From NCBI GenBank assembly GCA_028819305.1, contig JAPPLY010000004.1, positions 1 to 40,915 on the forward strand: a DNA stretch of 40,915 nucleotides, in the 5' to 3' direction. Both the position numbers and the translations under genes were made by a program. Origin of the DNA: Bdellovibrionales bacterium. Lineage in GTDB: Bacteria; Bdellovibrionota; Bdellovibrionia; Bdellovibrionales; UBA1609. Every line of letters starts with the position of its first letter. Within the stretch, counting starts at the first letter, position 1. Of the stretch, positions 24,307-33,480 are shown one piece after another. Below the pieces are notes generated by a model that saw only the letters and a program-made list of their open reading frames with translations, ran no database searches and had not been told where the DNA came from.

Positions 24307-26794
24307 AAAAAAAAACTGTTTTTTGTTGGTTTTTATTTTGTTATTTCTTACTTACTCCCTGGTTTCTAAAGCAACGCCAGTAGCACCATTACAAACACCA
24401 CCTTCCCATTTATCTCGTTTTGCGATCAATCCAAAAGGAAGTCTGAAAAAACCACCGGGAAATGATATTATTATAGATGATATTAGAATTAGGACAAAGA
24501 ATTTAAAATTACAATCCTCTATTAATAAAGCACTTTTTAAATATAAGAATAAGGTGTTTTCCAAAAAACTCTCTGATGAGATCTATAATAAAATACTCCT
24601 TATGTTAAAAGAAAAGAAAGTGCTTCTTCCGGAAATAACAGAACCTTTGTTTCGTTTTTCTGGTAATAAATTAACCATCTCTTATATAATAAATAATCCA
24701 TATAGATATGGGTTTATTCTCAAAGGGAACACGGCTTTAGATAGATATCACTTACTTTCTAAAAAAAAATATGAAAAATATTTTAATAACAGTCAATTAA
24801 TCAGAAGAATTTTATCACAAATAAAAGAATCGTACCTGCAAAGAGGTTACGCAAATATCCGTTTGAAACATAAAGTTCATCAGGATAATAAACATTTTAT
24901 AAAAACGGTTTTAATTCTTATTGAAGAAAATAGGCAAATGAAAATAAAAAAAATACAATTGTTTGGTCAATTTTCCAAACCCCGACGTTATTATATTGAT
25001 TTTATTTCTAATTACAGTGGTCCGCTTATACGAAAAAAATTATTTTACAATATAGATATTCAAAAAGGAGTGAGAAATCTTGTTAACTCATTGAAAAATG
25101 AAGGGTATTTGCAAGCAAACGCGCATATCAGAGTCACGAATGTTTCGGAAAATCAGGTTATTGTTGATTTGATTTTAAATGAAGGGCCTTTGACGAGAGT
25201 GAAGAGTATAAATTTTAAAGGGAATAAGTATTTTTCCCATCAACAATTAACTCGTTTGATGAAAATAAAAGTTAATGGAAGCATGAATATCCCTTATTTA
25301 GAGCAAGACATTGAAGCTTTAATTAGCGTTTATAGACAAGCTGGATTTATTGAAATGGAGCTAAGTAATAAGGAGGAGGTTGTACAATATGATAAAAAAA
25401 CCTCTTCTGCCGTTCTCCAATTTAATATTATAGAAAAAGCTAAAGTGAGAATAGATAATATTGTCGTAAAAGGAAATCAGCTCACGAGGAGAAGTTTTAT
25501 TATAAATAATCTATCTTTAAAATCGGGTGATATTTTAACGCCTGAGAAAATAGCATTTTCAATTAGGAAACTCAGAAATCTAGGTATTTTTTCCAGGATT
25601 GAGATTTTAACGGAAGATGAGGATAAAAGTGCGGAGGATAGAACTCTCCTCATTCAAGTAGAGGAAAGAAAACCGAAGTCTGTTCGTTTTGCTTTAGGTG
25701 TGAATACAGAAAGAACCTTAACGGCCAGGGGTTTTGCTGAGTTTGTAAATAGAAATATTATGGGTACAGGACGTCGTTTTTTTTCAAATGTTAGATTACA
25801 ATCTAATATTGCGAAATATGTGCAACTGGACTCCTTAGCACCGGAATATTTAGAACATCAGGTATCTCTGAGTTATATAGAGCCTTTCTTTTTGGGATCG
25901 GGATTTGATGGTCATATTAATATATCTAATTCTTCTCAAATATTTTCACACACTTATACAATACAGGAGGGTAATATAACGGATATTGTAGATTCCATAA
26001 ATGTTAACTTTCTTTTAAAAAGAACAATTGATGACTTTATTACTTTGACATGGAAACTATTAAGTTGGGAGGGAAGAACACAGTTAAAAAAAATGGAAAT
26101 TTGCAATACATCAAAACCTCCCTCTCCTTTATGTGATAGCGATACACTTAATATTTCCACTACAGGTATTTCTCTCCAAATTGATAAAAGAAATAATATT
26201 TTATCCACTTCTGACGGTTTTTTATCACAAATATTTATGGAGTATTCTGGTCCTTTTTATGTTGTGCCGGCTTCAGAAGAAATTCAATTTATGAAGCTGG
26301 AAGTAAAACACTTTGATTTTCGCTCGCTTTTTAACAATTGGGTTTGGGCAAATAGTGTTCAAGGTGGATTTATTGCGAATATGAATAGTTTGGAACATGG
26401 GGGTTTTCCGGTTAGCAGGGTTTTTATATTGGGAGGGGTTAATTCATTAAGAGGTTTTGATGGCCTCATTACAGGTGAGAGAGTGCCTGATAAGGAGGAG
26501 TTCCCCATTGATGATGCTAACCAGATTATTGTTAGGCGATCTTCTTTTTATTTGTTGTTAAAAACAGAATTACGTTTTTCTATCAGTAAAAATTTTACAG
26601 GTACGGTATTTTATGATGGAGGAATTGTGACTATTTCAGGAGAAACTTTTGAACAACCTTATAGGCATTCTTCTGGATTTGGCTTAAGGTATAAAACACC
26701 ATTAGGTTCTATTTCAGGATATATCGCTTTTAAAATTGATCCAAAACAAGGTGAGTCCCCCGTTGTGCCTCATCTTTCTTTTGGGTCTTTTTAG
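24296..26794 (+). CDS. tamA: TamA/BamA-type outer-membrane assembly protein
   Basis: This 832-residue Omp85-family protein has a signal peptide (hydrophobic run at residues 8-24). At least four POTRA domains in the periplasmic half are recognisable by their G-N-x pattern, e.g. INFKGNKYFSHQQLTRLMKI and IVVKGNQLTRRSFIINNLSLKSGDIL. A C-terminal 16-strand barrel carries the signature LGGVNSLRGF and ends in Phe. E. coli TamA has three POTRAs in 577 residues, so this protein is longer and BamA-like. Pairing with tamB favours TamA function, but a BamA role is not excluded. Start TTG 24296 overlaps the tamB end by 11 bases. The order tamB-tamA is the reverse of E. coli. Confidence 0.85.
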   Translation: MISKKKNCFLLVFILLFLTYSLVSKATPVAPLQTPPSHLSRFAINPKGSLKKPPGNDIIIDDIRIRTKNLKLQSSINKALFKYKNKVFSKKLSDEIYNKILLMLKEKKVLLPEITEPLFRFSGNKLTISYIINNPYRYGFILKGNTALDRYHLLSKKKYEKYFNNSQLIRRILSQIKESYLQRGYANIRLKHKVHQDNKHFIKTVLILIEENRQMKIKKIQLFGQFSKPRRYYIDFISNYSGPLIRKKLFYNIDIQKGVRNLVNSLKNEGYLQANAHIRVTNVSENQVIVDLILNEGPLTRVKSINFKGNKYFSHQQLTRLMKIKVNGSMNIPYLEQDIEALISVYRQAGFIEMELSNKEEVVQYDKKTSSAVLQFNIIEKAKVRIDNIVVKGNQLTRRSFIINNLSLKSGDILTPEKIAFSIRKLRNLGIFSRIEILTEDEDKSAEDRTLLIQVEERKPKSVRFALGVNTERTLTARGFAEFVNRNIMGTGRRFFSNVRLQSNIAKYVQLDSLAPEYLEHQVSLSYIEPFFLGSGFDGHINISNSSQIFSHTYTIQEGNITDIVDSINVNFLLKRTIDDFITLTWKLLSWEGRTQLKKMEICNTSKPPSPLCDSDTLNISTTGISLQIDKRNNILSTSDGFLSQIFMEYSGPFYVVPASEEIQFMKLEVKHFDFRSLFNNWVWANSVQGGFIANMNSLEHGGFPVSRVFILGGVNSLRGFDGLITGERVPDKEEFPIDDANQIIVRRSSFYLLLKTELRFSISKNFTGTVFYDGGIVTISGETFEQPYRHSSGFGLRYKTPLGSISGYIAFKIDPKQGESPVVPHLSFGSF

Positions 26795-26942
26795 ATATTT
26801 TGCTATGATGTTTGTAATGATATGGAAACAGTGAGGGTAAGAATATCGCACAGGTCAGGAGTTTGCGCTCTTCAGAGGTTCTATTCCCTTGGGAGAAAAA
26901 CAGAGACGACGGAAATCTGCAAACCGGAATGGTATAGTATAT

Positions 26943-27629
26943 ATGTCTTTTTATAATTTAATTTTAGTTCGTCATGGGCAAAGTCAATGGAATCTGGAAA
27001 ATCGTTTTACCGGGTGGACAGATATTGATCTGAGTGGGCGAGGAAAAGAAGAAGCACAAAGAGCAGGAGCCTTGTTGAAGAAAAATAATTTTAACTTTGA
27101 TGTCGCTTGTACCTCTGTTTTAAAAAGAGCGATTCGTACTCTATGGGTTATCTTGGATGAAATGGATCAAATGTGGGTTCCTGTTATCAAATCATGGAGA
27201 CTAAATGAACGACACTATGGTAGCCTGACTGGTTTGAGTAAAAAGGAAACCATCGAAAAATACGGTGAAAAACAGGTGCAGCTTTGGAGAAGAGATTATA
27301 AAACCTCCCCCCCTCTTCTACCTGTTACTTATCAGGAAGGTAAAGATCGTTGTTATCAAAATATAGAGAAAATCCCTGTAGGAGAATCCTTACAACAAAC
27401 AAAAGAGAGAGTACTTCCTTTTTGGAAGGATACGGTCACCCCTTATCTTAAAGAAGGTAAAACTGTATTGATTACGGCTCATGGAAACAGTTTAAGAGCT
27501 TTAGTTAAACATATAGAGAATCTGAGTGATGTAGGTATTACTAAAGTGGAAGTTCCTACAGGTACTCCTATTGCGTATGCTCTTTCTAAAAGTACTCTCA
27601 AACCAGAAAGAGAAAGAAAAATCCTTTAA
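26943..27629 (+). CDS. gpmA: 2,3-bisphosphoglycerate-dependent phosphoglycerate mutase
   Basis: This enzyme of about 228 residues (from ATG 26943) interconverts 3- and 2-phosphoglycerate in glycolysis. The histidine phosphatase motif LVRHGQSQWN has phospho-His11. NRFTGWTDIDLSGRG follows, then LNERHYGSLTGLSKKE with the catalytic Glu, and the second His in ITAHGNSLRALVKHIE. These are the dPGM hallmarks. The longer frame starting at 26889 adds a basic stretch (MGEKQRRRKSANRNG) absent from the family, so ATG 26943 is preferred. It is 149 bases after tamA on the same strand. The gap 26795-26942 has no gene I can see. Confidence 0.93.
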   Translation: MSFYNLILVRHGQSQWNLENRFTGWTDIDLSGRGKEEAQRAGALLKKNNFNFDVACTSVLKRAIRTLWVILDEMDQMWVPVIKSWRLNERHYGSLTGLSKKETIEKYGEKQVQLWRRDYKTSPPLLPVTYQEGKDRCYQNIEKIPVGESLQQTKERVLPFWKDTVTPYLKEGKTVLITAHGNSLRALVKHIENLSDVGITKVEVPTGTPIAYALSKSTLKPERERKIL

Positions 27630-27659
27630 ATACGGCTGATCTCCTGTTATTATCAATTT

Positions 27660-28883
27660 ATGCCATACATTGAGAAAATCGCTTTGGAAAAAGCCAGGAA
27701 AATTAATAGTACCTCTTCCATTTACGGGACATTTGCTGAGATTGGAGCTGGTCAAGAGGTCGTTAATCATTTTTTCAAAGCGGGTAAAGCTTCACGAACT
27801 GTGGCTAAAAGTATGTCTGCTTATGATATGACTTTTAGCGATCAAATATATGGAAGGGAGGGGAGATATGTTTCGGAAAGTCGGCTCTTTAAAATGTTGG
27901 ATCATGAATATCGGTTATTGGAGAAAAGGCTCAAGAAAAAAAGAGGAAATAATACGAAGTTTTTTGCTTTTGCTGATACTGTAGCCGTCAGCACCGTCGG
28001 CAAATTTCACACATCTCATCATCATCATGGTTGGATGGGGATTCGATTTCAAAATGACTATATGTCTTCTTACAATGAAATTATTTTACATATAAGTTTA
28101 TTGGACAAAACCCGTTTGCAACAGTATGAAGCCTTGGGTGTTTTAGGGGTTAATCTTATTTATTCTGCTTTTTACGGGAAAAAAGATCATAAACATATTA
28201 TAAAGTCTCTTTTTGATAACTTTGAACCTAGTCGGGTGGACATTGATGTCCTTCGTTGTTCTGGTGAAATTTTTAAAAAACTCGATCATCATCAATTAAA
28301 TTTGGAACTGATCCGGCAAAAATCAACAGCAGCCTTACTCTTTCAAAAAAGCGGAGAAAATATCCTTCCCTCGGATGCTCTATATGGAAAACATGTATTG
28401 ATTCAATATCATTCGGCCCGGGGTAAAGTCTCCGATTCACTTATGAAAAAAGCCTTATCTTATATAAGAAGCACTAAAAAAATAAAATCTCATCCTATTT
28501 CCATTGTCAATATTCCCGTTCAGTATCTAAAAACAAAAAACACTTTTTATTATTTGAAAAAGTATTTATCTCCTTCTAATCAAAATAAGAGTCAGTATAT
28601 TTTAATTTCTGATTTTAAGAGATTATATGAATTAAGAAATTTTATTCGAAAGGCGACAGATCAATATATATTTATGATTTTAAATGAAGAACTTCTGATG
28701 AAAATATTAAAAAGTCATTTAAAATCTTCGGGTGATATATTAGAATTTTTTAGTCGCTTATGTGGACCAAAAACAGTTTTATTGATTTCCAATTCTAATA
28801 AATTAAAATTTTCTCCTCATTTTCACCATCTCAAACAATATTTAATGGAAACAAAACACATTATTTATCTGAACGATACCTGA
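27660..28883 (+). CDS. Conserved protein of unknown function (often mis-named TonB receptor)
   Basis: This 407-residue protein belongs, from memory, to a widespread family often labelled 'TonB-dependent receptor' or left unnamed. Its marks are GTFAEIGAGQEVVNHFFKAG, TVAKSMSAYDMTFSDQIYG, RLFKMLDHEYRLL, FFAFADTVAVSTVG, HHHHGWMGIRFQ and GVLGVNLIYSAFYG. There is no signal peptide, so an outer-membrane role is unlikely and the protein is probably cytoplasmic. A HTSHHHHGW run is striking and could bind metal. The last ~110 residues look less conserved and may be lineage-specific. It starts 30 bases after gpmA, so the two may be in one operon. I claim no function. Confidence 0.65.
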   Translation: MPYIEKIALEKARKINSTSSIYGTFAEIGAGQEVVNHFFKAGKASRTVAKSMSAYDMTFSDQIYGREGRYVSESRLFKMLDHEYRLLEKRLKKKRGNNTKFFAFADTVAVSTVGKFHTSHHHHGWMGIRFQNDYMSSYNEIILHISLLDKTRLQQYEALGVLGVNLIYSAFYGKKDHKHIIKSLFDNFEPSRVDIDVLRCSGEIFKKLDHHQLNLELIRQKSTAALLFQKSGENILPSDALYGKHVLIQYHSARGKVSDSLMKKALSYIRSTKKIKSHPISIVNIPVQYLKTKNTFYYLKKYLSPSNQNKSQYILISDFKRLYELRNFIRKATDQYIFMILNEELLMKILKSHLKSSGDILEFFSRLCGPKTVLLISNSNKLKFSPHFHHLKQYLMETKHIIYLNDT

Positions 28884-28926
28884 TCGTGTATAATCTTTTT
28901 CCCATCTCCTGGCCTCTCTAAGAATT

Positions 28927-29133
28927 TTAAGATTTTTTTAAAAGCCCCATTGAGCGTATAATCCGAGGCTTTTCATCCATTTTTTTAGTCTCTTTTTTAT
29001 TCACAAGAGTTTCGTTCTTATATTTTTCCATAACGAGGTTAAGAATTTCCTTATCTGATATTTTTCTCCTAAACATTCTTTTAAGAGTATTTTCAGCTTC
29101 ATTTGACAAAGGGTAATGGTGAATATCATCCAT
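28927..29133 (-). CDS. Small basic protein of unknown function
   Basis: A 68-residue charged, helical frame. No domain is recognised. The ATG at 29133 has no ribosome binding site I can see, and an IS remnant begins about 20 bases upstream of it (29153). Its 5' region may therefore have been replaced or lost. It may be a real small gene or the surviving 3' part of a larger one. Confidence 0.35.
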   Translation of the reverse strand: MDDIHHYPLSNEAENTLKRMFRRKISDKEILNLVMEKYKNETLVNKKETKKMDEKPRIIRSMGLLKKS

Positions 29134-29152
29134 AATTTGTTTTATTAAATAG

Positions 29153-29330
29153 TCGGTTCTGAAAAAGTCAGTTTAGGGCAACAAAAACAAAAAAAATCCC
29201 CTTTCTTAACAAAAACAAAAAAGACACAGCAAAAGACCTTAACAGCTTTTGCATATTGAAAGCACTCGCTGACAATATCAGATTGATCTTGTCTCCTCTT
29301 ATCCCTCCAAGGTAGTTCCTTCCCAATCTA
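29153..29330 (-). mobile_element. IS5-type transposase 3' remnant, copy 2, next to tRNA-Leu
   Basis: 29153-29326 repeats the edge and the coding tail of the remnant at 541-735. Shared features are GGTTCTGAAAAAGTCAGTTT, then GACACAGCAAAAGACCTT, then LGRNYLGGIRGDKIN in minus-strand translation. It has a ~28-base internal insertion (ACAAAAAC-rich) near the edge, and Asn/Ser differences. The match ends near 29326, about 30 bases from the tRNA 3' end. The frame has no transposase core, so it is a dead remnant. Confidence 0.7.
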
Positions 29331-29356
29331 TTGGATAGTTTGTGTTGGTTTTCGAG

Positions 29357-29444
29357 TGGTGCGCCCGGAGCGACTTGAACGCTCACATTCGTAATGAATA
29401 CCAGGCCCTCAACCTGGCCTGTCTACCAATTCCAGCACGGGCGC
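29357..29444 (-). tRNA. tRNA-Leu(GAG)
   Basis: The minus strand gives acceptor stem GCGCCCG (29444-29438) pairing with CGGGCGC (29367-29361), then discriminator A and an encoded CCA (29360-29357). The anticodon arm is CCAGG-TTGAGGG-CCTGG with anticodon GAG (plus-strand 29408-29410), for Leu codons CUC/CUU. The long variable arm typical of tRNA-Leu is present (TATTCATTACGAATG), and the T arm is GAGCG-TTCAAGT-CGCTC. The IS remnant lies just past the 3' end. Confidence 0.95.
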
Positions 29445-29458
29445 CTTAGGGTTCTGTA

Positions 29459-29464
29459 ATTATA
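29459..29464 (-). promoter_or_regulatory. Probable -10 box of tRNA-Leu
   Basis: On the minus strand TATAAT occurs 15 bases before the tRNA 5' end, a good -10 position. I find no clear -35 at 16-18 bases. A second TATAAT in a similar setting lies near 29520. Confidence 0.4.
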
Positions 29465-29560
29465 CTGTATTAACTGTAAAATCGGTTGATAAAACTAAGT
29501 GCTTTCTGTGTTCGCGTGATTATACTGCATTGCTGTAATAATAATACAGTTGAAGGTAGC

Positions 29561-29589
29561 TTGACACATTATATAAATCTAGTTAGTAA
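29561..29589 (+). promoter_or_regulatory. Possible promoter of yajC-secD-secF
   Basis: A perfect TTGACA (29561-29566) is followed after 17 bases by TAGTAA (29584-29589). The -10 is weak. It lies about 120 bases before yajC. Confidence 0.35.
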
Positions 29590-29710
29590 AATCATTTTAG
29601 GTTATTTATATTTGAATTTTTGATTCTTTAGTCAATGGTGATGTATCCTTCAGAGAAGAGCAGTTAGTTAATAAAGCTTTGTAAAGTTTGTTTTTTAAGG
29701 AGATTATGTT

Positions 29711-30067
29711 TTGATGTTACTATTATCCATCGCCTGGGCAGCAGAAGCCACTCCACTTAAGCAACCGAGCTTGTTTGAAAAAATGATGCCGTTTGTGTTT
29801 ATTTTTCTTTTGTTGTATTTTCTTTTCATCCGTCCGGCACAAAAAAAGCAGAAAAAACATCAAGCTCTTATAGATCAGTTAAAAAAAGGAGATAGTGTTA
29901 TTACTTCTAGTGGAATTTTAGGTATCATTCATGGTTTGACAGATAACTTTGTTACTCTGGAGGTGGCAGACAATACCCGTATTCGAATTTTAAGATCCCA
30001 AATTTCTTCTGTAGTGGAACCGGAAACAGGAAAATTAAAAATTGCCGCCAAGGAAAATAAGAAATAA
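29711..30067 (+). CDS. yajC: Preprotein translocase subunit YajC
   Basis: This 118-residue single-pass inner-membrane protein associates with SecDF at the SecYEG translocon. After a short hydrophobic start (LLLSIAWAAEA), the main membrane helix is at about 26-42 (MPFVFIFLLLYFLFIRP), directly followed by the family's RPAQKKQKKHQ and the conserved GDSVITSSGILGIIHG. Start may be TTG 29711 (GGAG eight bases upstream) or ATG 29714. It is the first gene of the classic yajC-secD-secF order. Confidence 0.93.
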   Translation: MMLLLSIAWAAEATPLKQPSLFEKMMPFVFIFLLLYFLFIRPAQKKQKKHQALIDQLKKGDSVITSSGILGIIHGLTDNFVTLEVADNTRIRILRSQISSVVEPETGKLKIAAKENKK

Positions 30068-30104
30068 AGATAGGGGTAGTTATTAGTTTCAGGAAGGTGT
30101 ATGA

Positions 30105-31811
30105 ATGATTGAAAACAATAAAATACGGTGGGTGATTGTTCTTTTTTCTCTTGCTTTAGCGGGAGCCTGGATGCTTCCCAATTTTTATTCGTTTAAAGAA
30201 AATCAGTGGTGGGTTTCAAAAGAAAAACTCATTTATGGGCTGGATATTCAAGGCGGCTTGCATCTTGTTATGGGTGTCAAAACAGATGAGGCGATTCAGG
30301 ATAAAGTCAAAAGCTTGATAGCAGATTTAAAAGACCAATTGGAAAAATCAGAAATAGCCGTAAATGATATAACCGCTTTAAAGGAAAAAACCGGACAAAT
30401 AAAGGTATCCTTAAGTAAAGAGGAGGATAAGGAAAAGGCAGAAAAAATAATAAAGGAAGAGTACACAGGTTCTATTTTAGGGGGGGCTCGTTTAAGAGTA
30501 TTAAGTGGATTAGAGGACCATTCTTTAGTTGTAGGTTACAACGAAGTGGAATTGATCCGCTTGCGCAAAGGTATTGCCAACCAAGTTGTAGAGGTGATTC
30601 GCCGACGGATTGATGAATTTGGTGTGAGTGAACCTGTTATTACTGTTCAAGGGGAAGATCGTGTGTTGGTTCAGCTTCCTGGTGTGGAGGACTCTGCACG
30701 AGCCAGGGATATTATTCAAAGGACAGCTAAGTTAGAGTTTCGTTTGGTGAATCAAGAGATACCGACAGAAAGATTAATGGAGTGGGTACAATCAATAGAG
30801 GCGGAAAAAGGATACTCTCTTAATCCACAGTTACCCTATCCAGAATATGTAAAAAAGATTAATGAAGATCTGAAGGATAAAATCCCAGCTAATCATATTT
30901 TGGTTTTTCAAAGAGCGGAATCTAGCAATAGTCTGCAAGCCGGTAAAATACCTGTTCTGGTAAGGACAGATAGTGGAGCGGGAGGGGATATTTTACAAAC
31001 CGCCTTTGTAGGGGTAGATGAGTTTAACAATCCAGAAGTGATATTTCATATTAATGTATCTGGTCGGAAGATTTTTTCCGAATTGACCGGAAATAATATA
31101 AAAAAACCTTTAGCCATTATTTTAGATAAAGAATTAAAATCCATGCCTATTATTCAGTCTCGTATATCGGATAGGGGTAGTATCAGTATGGGGCGAGGGA
31201 GTCAGGATATTCGTAAGGAAGCGGAAGATATTGCAATGGTGTTACGGGCAGGTGCTCTTCCTGCGCGTCTGGTGAAAATGGAAGAGCGCACAGTGGGTCC
31301 GACTCTCGGTAGGGATTCTATTGAAAAAGGGAAAAAAGCGGGCTTATTTGCGGGAATTTTGGTGATCATTTTCATGCTTCTTTATTATCGCACATTAGGT
31401 GTAGTAGCCAATATCGCGTTATGTATGAACATACTCTGTTTACTGGCTCTGCTTACCTCTCTTGGGGCAACTCTCACTTTACCTGGTGTGGCTGGTATTA
31501 TTTTAACGATTGGTATGGCCGTGGATGCCAATGTGATTATTTATGAGCGATTGAAAGAAGAATTAAAAAAAGGTTCTGCTTTGATATTAGCTGTAAGAGA
31601 TGGCTACCGGTACGCTCTTTCGGCTATTCTGGATGCGAATATCACAACGGCTATTGTATGTATAGTATTGATGTCTTTTGGAACTGGCCCAATCAGGGGA
31701 TTTGCAGTCACTCTTTTTTGTGGGATTGTCACCTCTGTTTTTACCTCTGTTTTTGTCTCTCGCACTATTTTAAATACTTTTATTCGTTGGTTTCATTTAA
31801 AAAGTTTATAA
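30105..31811 (+). CDS. secD: Protein translocase subunit SecD
   Basis: This 568-residue subunit of SecDF uses proton motive force to pull exported proteins into the periplasm. Features are one N-terminal helix (about 8-26), the P1 start YGLDIQGGLHLVMGV, the large periplasmic domain, and five C-terminal helices. The RND-type motif ILTIGMAVDANVIIYERLKEEL carries the functional Asp. The start is ATG 30105 with AGGAAGG upstream. secF follows after 60 bases. In that gap ATACCC-GAG-GGGTAT could pair. Confidence 0.96.
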   Translation: MIENNKIRWVIVLFSLALAGAWMLPNFYSFKENQWWVSKEKLIYGLDIQGGLHLVMGVKTDEAIQDKVKSLIADLKDQLEKSEIAVNDITALKEKTGQIKVSLSKEEDKEKAEKIIKEEYTGSILGGARLRVLSGLEDHSLVVGYNEVELIRLRKGIANQVVEVIRRRIDEFGVSEPVITVQGEDRVLVQLPGVEDSARARDIIQRTAKLEFRLVNQEIPTERLMEWVQSIEAEKGYSLNPQLPYPEYVKKINEDLKDKIPANHILVFQRAESSNSLQAGKIPVLVRTDSGAGGDILQTAFVGVDEFNNPEVIFHINVSGRKIFSELTGNNIKKPLAIILDKELKSMPIIQSRISDRGSISMGRGSQDIRKEAEDIAMVLRAGALPARLVKMEERTVGPTLGRDSIEKGKKAGLFAGILVIIFMLLYYRTLGVVANIALCMNILCLLALLTSLGATLTLPGVAGIILTIGMAVDANVIIYERLKEELKKGSALILAVRDGYRYALSAILDANITTAIVCIVLMSFGTGPIRGFAVTLFCGIVTSVFTSVFVSRTILNTFIRWFHLKSL

Positions 31812-31871
31812 ACCCAGAGGGGCTTAACATACCCGAGGGGTATATTTTAGGAAATTGAGAAAGGTAAAAAA

Positions 31872-32786
31872 GTGAAGCAACCAAAATTTGATTTTTTATC
31901 ATCCTCTCCTTTTATTACAACTACTTCGTTACTGTTGTCTGTAGTGGCTTTAGTGTGGATTATTATCAATGGTTTAAATTATGGTATTGATTTTGCTGGC
32001 GGTAATGAAGTTCAAATTCGTTTTCAACAAGCCCCTACGGTAGAAGAAATAAGAACTTATTTATCAACACAAGGGTTTTCAAAACCTTCTGTACAAACTT
32101 TTGGTGATGAGCAAAATGAATTTTTAATCTTTGTAGAAAATGTTTCTTCAGAAAAAGAAGAAGGAAAAAACCAATTAGTGATGGAGAATTTAATACATTC
32201 TCTTAAAGAAGACTTTGCAGCTCAAGGTGCAGAAATACGGAAAGTGGATTCTGTAGGGCCACAAATTGGATCTGAACTAAGACAGAAAGGGATTTTAGCT
32301 GTTTTTTATAGTTTAATTATGATTTTAATCTATCTGGCTATTCGATTTGATTACAAATATGCTCCTGCAGCGGTGATTTGTCTTTTCCATGACGCCATTT
32401 TAACGATGTGGGTATTTGCTCTTTTTCATTTAGTAGTTAATGTGCAAACCCTAGCGGCTTTATTAGCGATTATCGGGTACTCACTTAATGATACTATTGT
32501 TACTTTTGATCGTATTAGGGAAAATGGAGAATATTTCGGAAAGAAAGAATCTTTCTTTAAATTATGCAATCGCTCTATTAACGATGTGCTTTCTCGTACT
32601 TTATTAACTTCTCTTACTACAATGATGGCCGTATCTGTTATGTGGTTTTTTACGGATGGAGTTATTAGAGATTTTGCTTTTACCCTAGGAGTGGGTGTCA
32701 TTATAGGAACTTACTCCTCTATTTATGTAGCTACTCCTTTGGTTATCTTTATTGATCGTCTTCAAAGAAAGCGTAAGGCTTATTAA
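31872..32786 (+). CDS. secF: Protein translocase subunit SecF
   Basis: This 304-residue partner of SecD has one N-terminal and five C-terminal membrane helices. The signature NYGIDFAGGNEVQIRF is near residues 35-50 and the RND-type motif IIGYSLNDTIVTFDRIREN near 200-218. The start is GTG 31872. It ends 4 bases from the stop of the convergent lipoprotein gene. Confidence 0.96.
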   Translation: MKQPKFDFLSSSPFITTTSLLLSVVALVWIIINGLNYGIDFAGGNEVQIRFQQAPTVEEIRTYLSTQGFSKPSVQTFGDEQNEFLIFVENVSSEKEEGKNQLVMENLIHSLKEDFAAQGAEIRKVDSVGPQIGSELRQKGILAVFYSLIMILIYLAIRFDYKYAPAAVICLFHDAILTMWVFALFHLVVNVQTLAALLAIIGYSLNDTIVTFDRIRENGEYFGKKESFFKLCNRSINDVLSRTLLTSLTTMMAVSVMWFFTDGVIRDFAFTLGVGVIIGTYSSIYVATPLVIFIDRLQRKRKAY

Positions 32787-32790
32787 CTTT

Positions 32791-33288
32791 TTAAGCGCGC
32801 TTCATAGCCAATAATATTTCTAATAAAGAACCGAATAAGGAAAAATTACAATTTTTTATATATAGATTCGGCTTTTGTGATGGTTGGTCCTCTAGTTGGC
32901 TTATAAATTCCCATTCCTTTTTTGGAACATCTCCCCAATATTTATATCCTACTCCTTCTATATAAGAATTCACCTGATAGAGAGTGCTTTTATAATATTT
33001 TTGACATAATTGCCCCTTTTTACTTTCCTCTTCGCAAGGGACTTTTTTATAACCTGCAAATTTTTGCGAGTTTACAACAATAAAACCATTTTTTTTAACA
33101 ATAATTTTTTTAACCCAGGAAGCTCTTTCGTGATAAGTGGGATAGCCACCTATATCAACCGTTTTAAAAATCGGATCGTAATCAAATAAAACCTTCTTTT
33201 TTTCCCCTTTGCATATCGTACCACCACAGCCCGTTAGCAGTATGGCTATACTTAAGGTAATAGTAATAAGTTCTATAATTTTTTTCAT
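32791..33288 (-). CDS. Putative lipoprotein
   Basis: This 165-residue protein has an N-terminal lipoprotein signal: a positive start, a hydrophobic run, then LLTGC with the acylated Cys at 21. The mature part is small and Tyr/Lys-rich. It holds further Cys (26, 84, 94, 147), which could form disulfides in the periplasm. I do not recognise a family. ATG 33288 has only weak upstream GGAAA. It is convergent with secF, 4 bases apart. Confidence 0.6.
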   Translation of the reverse strand: MKKIIELITITLSIAILLTGCGGTICKGEKKKVLFDYDPIFKTVDIGGYPTYHERASWVKKIIVKKNGFIVVNSQKFAGYKKVPCEEESKKGQLCQKYYKSTLYQVNSYIEGVGYKYWGDVPKKEWEFISQLEDQPSQKPNLYIKNCNFSLFGSLLEILLAMKRA

Positions 33289-33480
33289 AATTTGTCATTT
33301 CCATGTAAATACGGTCATTATCTCATTATACTGGTTGTGTTTGAGTATTACTATATTTTTTTTTATTAATCCCACAAAAACCCAACCACTGCAACAGTGG
33401 GATCAGGAAGCCCAACTAAAACCCACCACTTCAAGTATAACTTAATATAATATCACGGGGAGGTAAAAATAAACCATACT

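Noticed and set aside
26889-26942. N-terminal extension of gpmA
   Set aside because: The extra basic residues are absent from the family, and ATG 26943 gives the standard start.
31811-31860. Possible half copy of the palindromic element between secD and secF
   Set aside because: CATACCCGAGGGGTAT resembles the reverse complement of the tamB element only over about 12 bases, too short to claim.
33369-33403. ATCCCAC/GTGGGAT pairing upstream of the lipoprotein gene
   Set aside because: Seven-base arms with a 21-base loop and no T run; could be chance.
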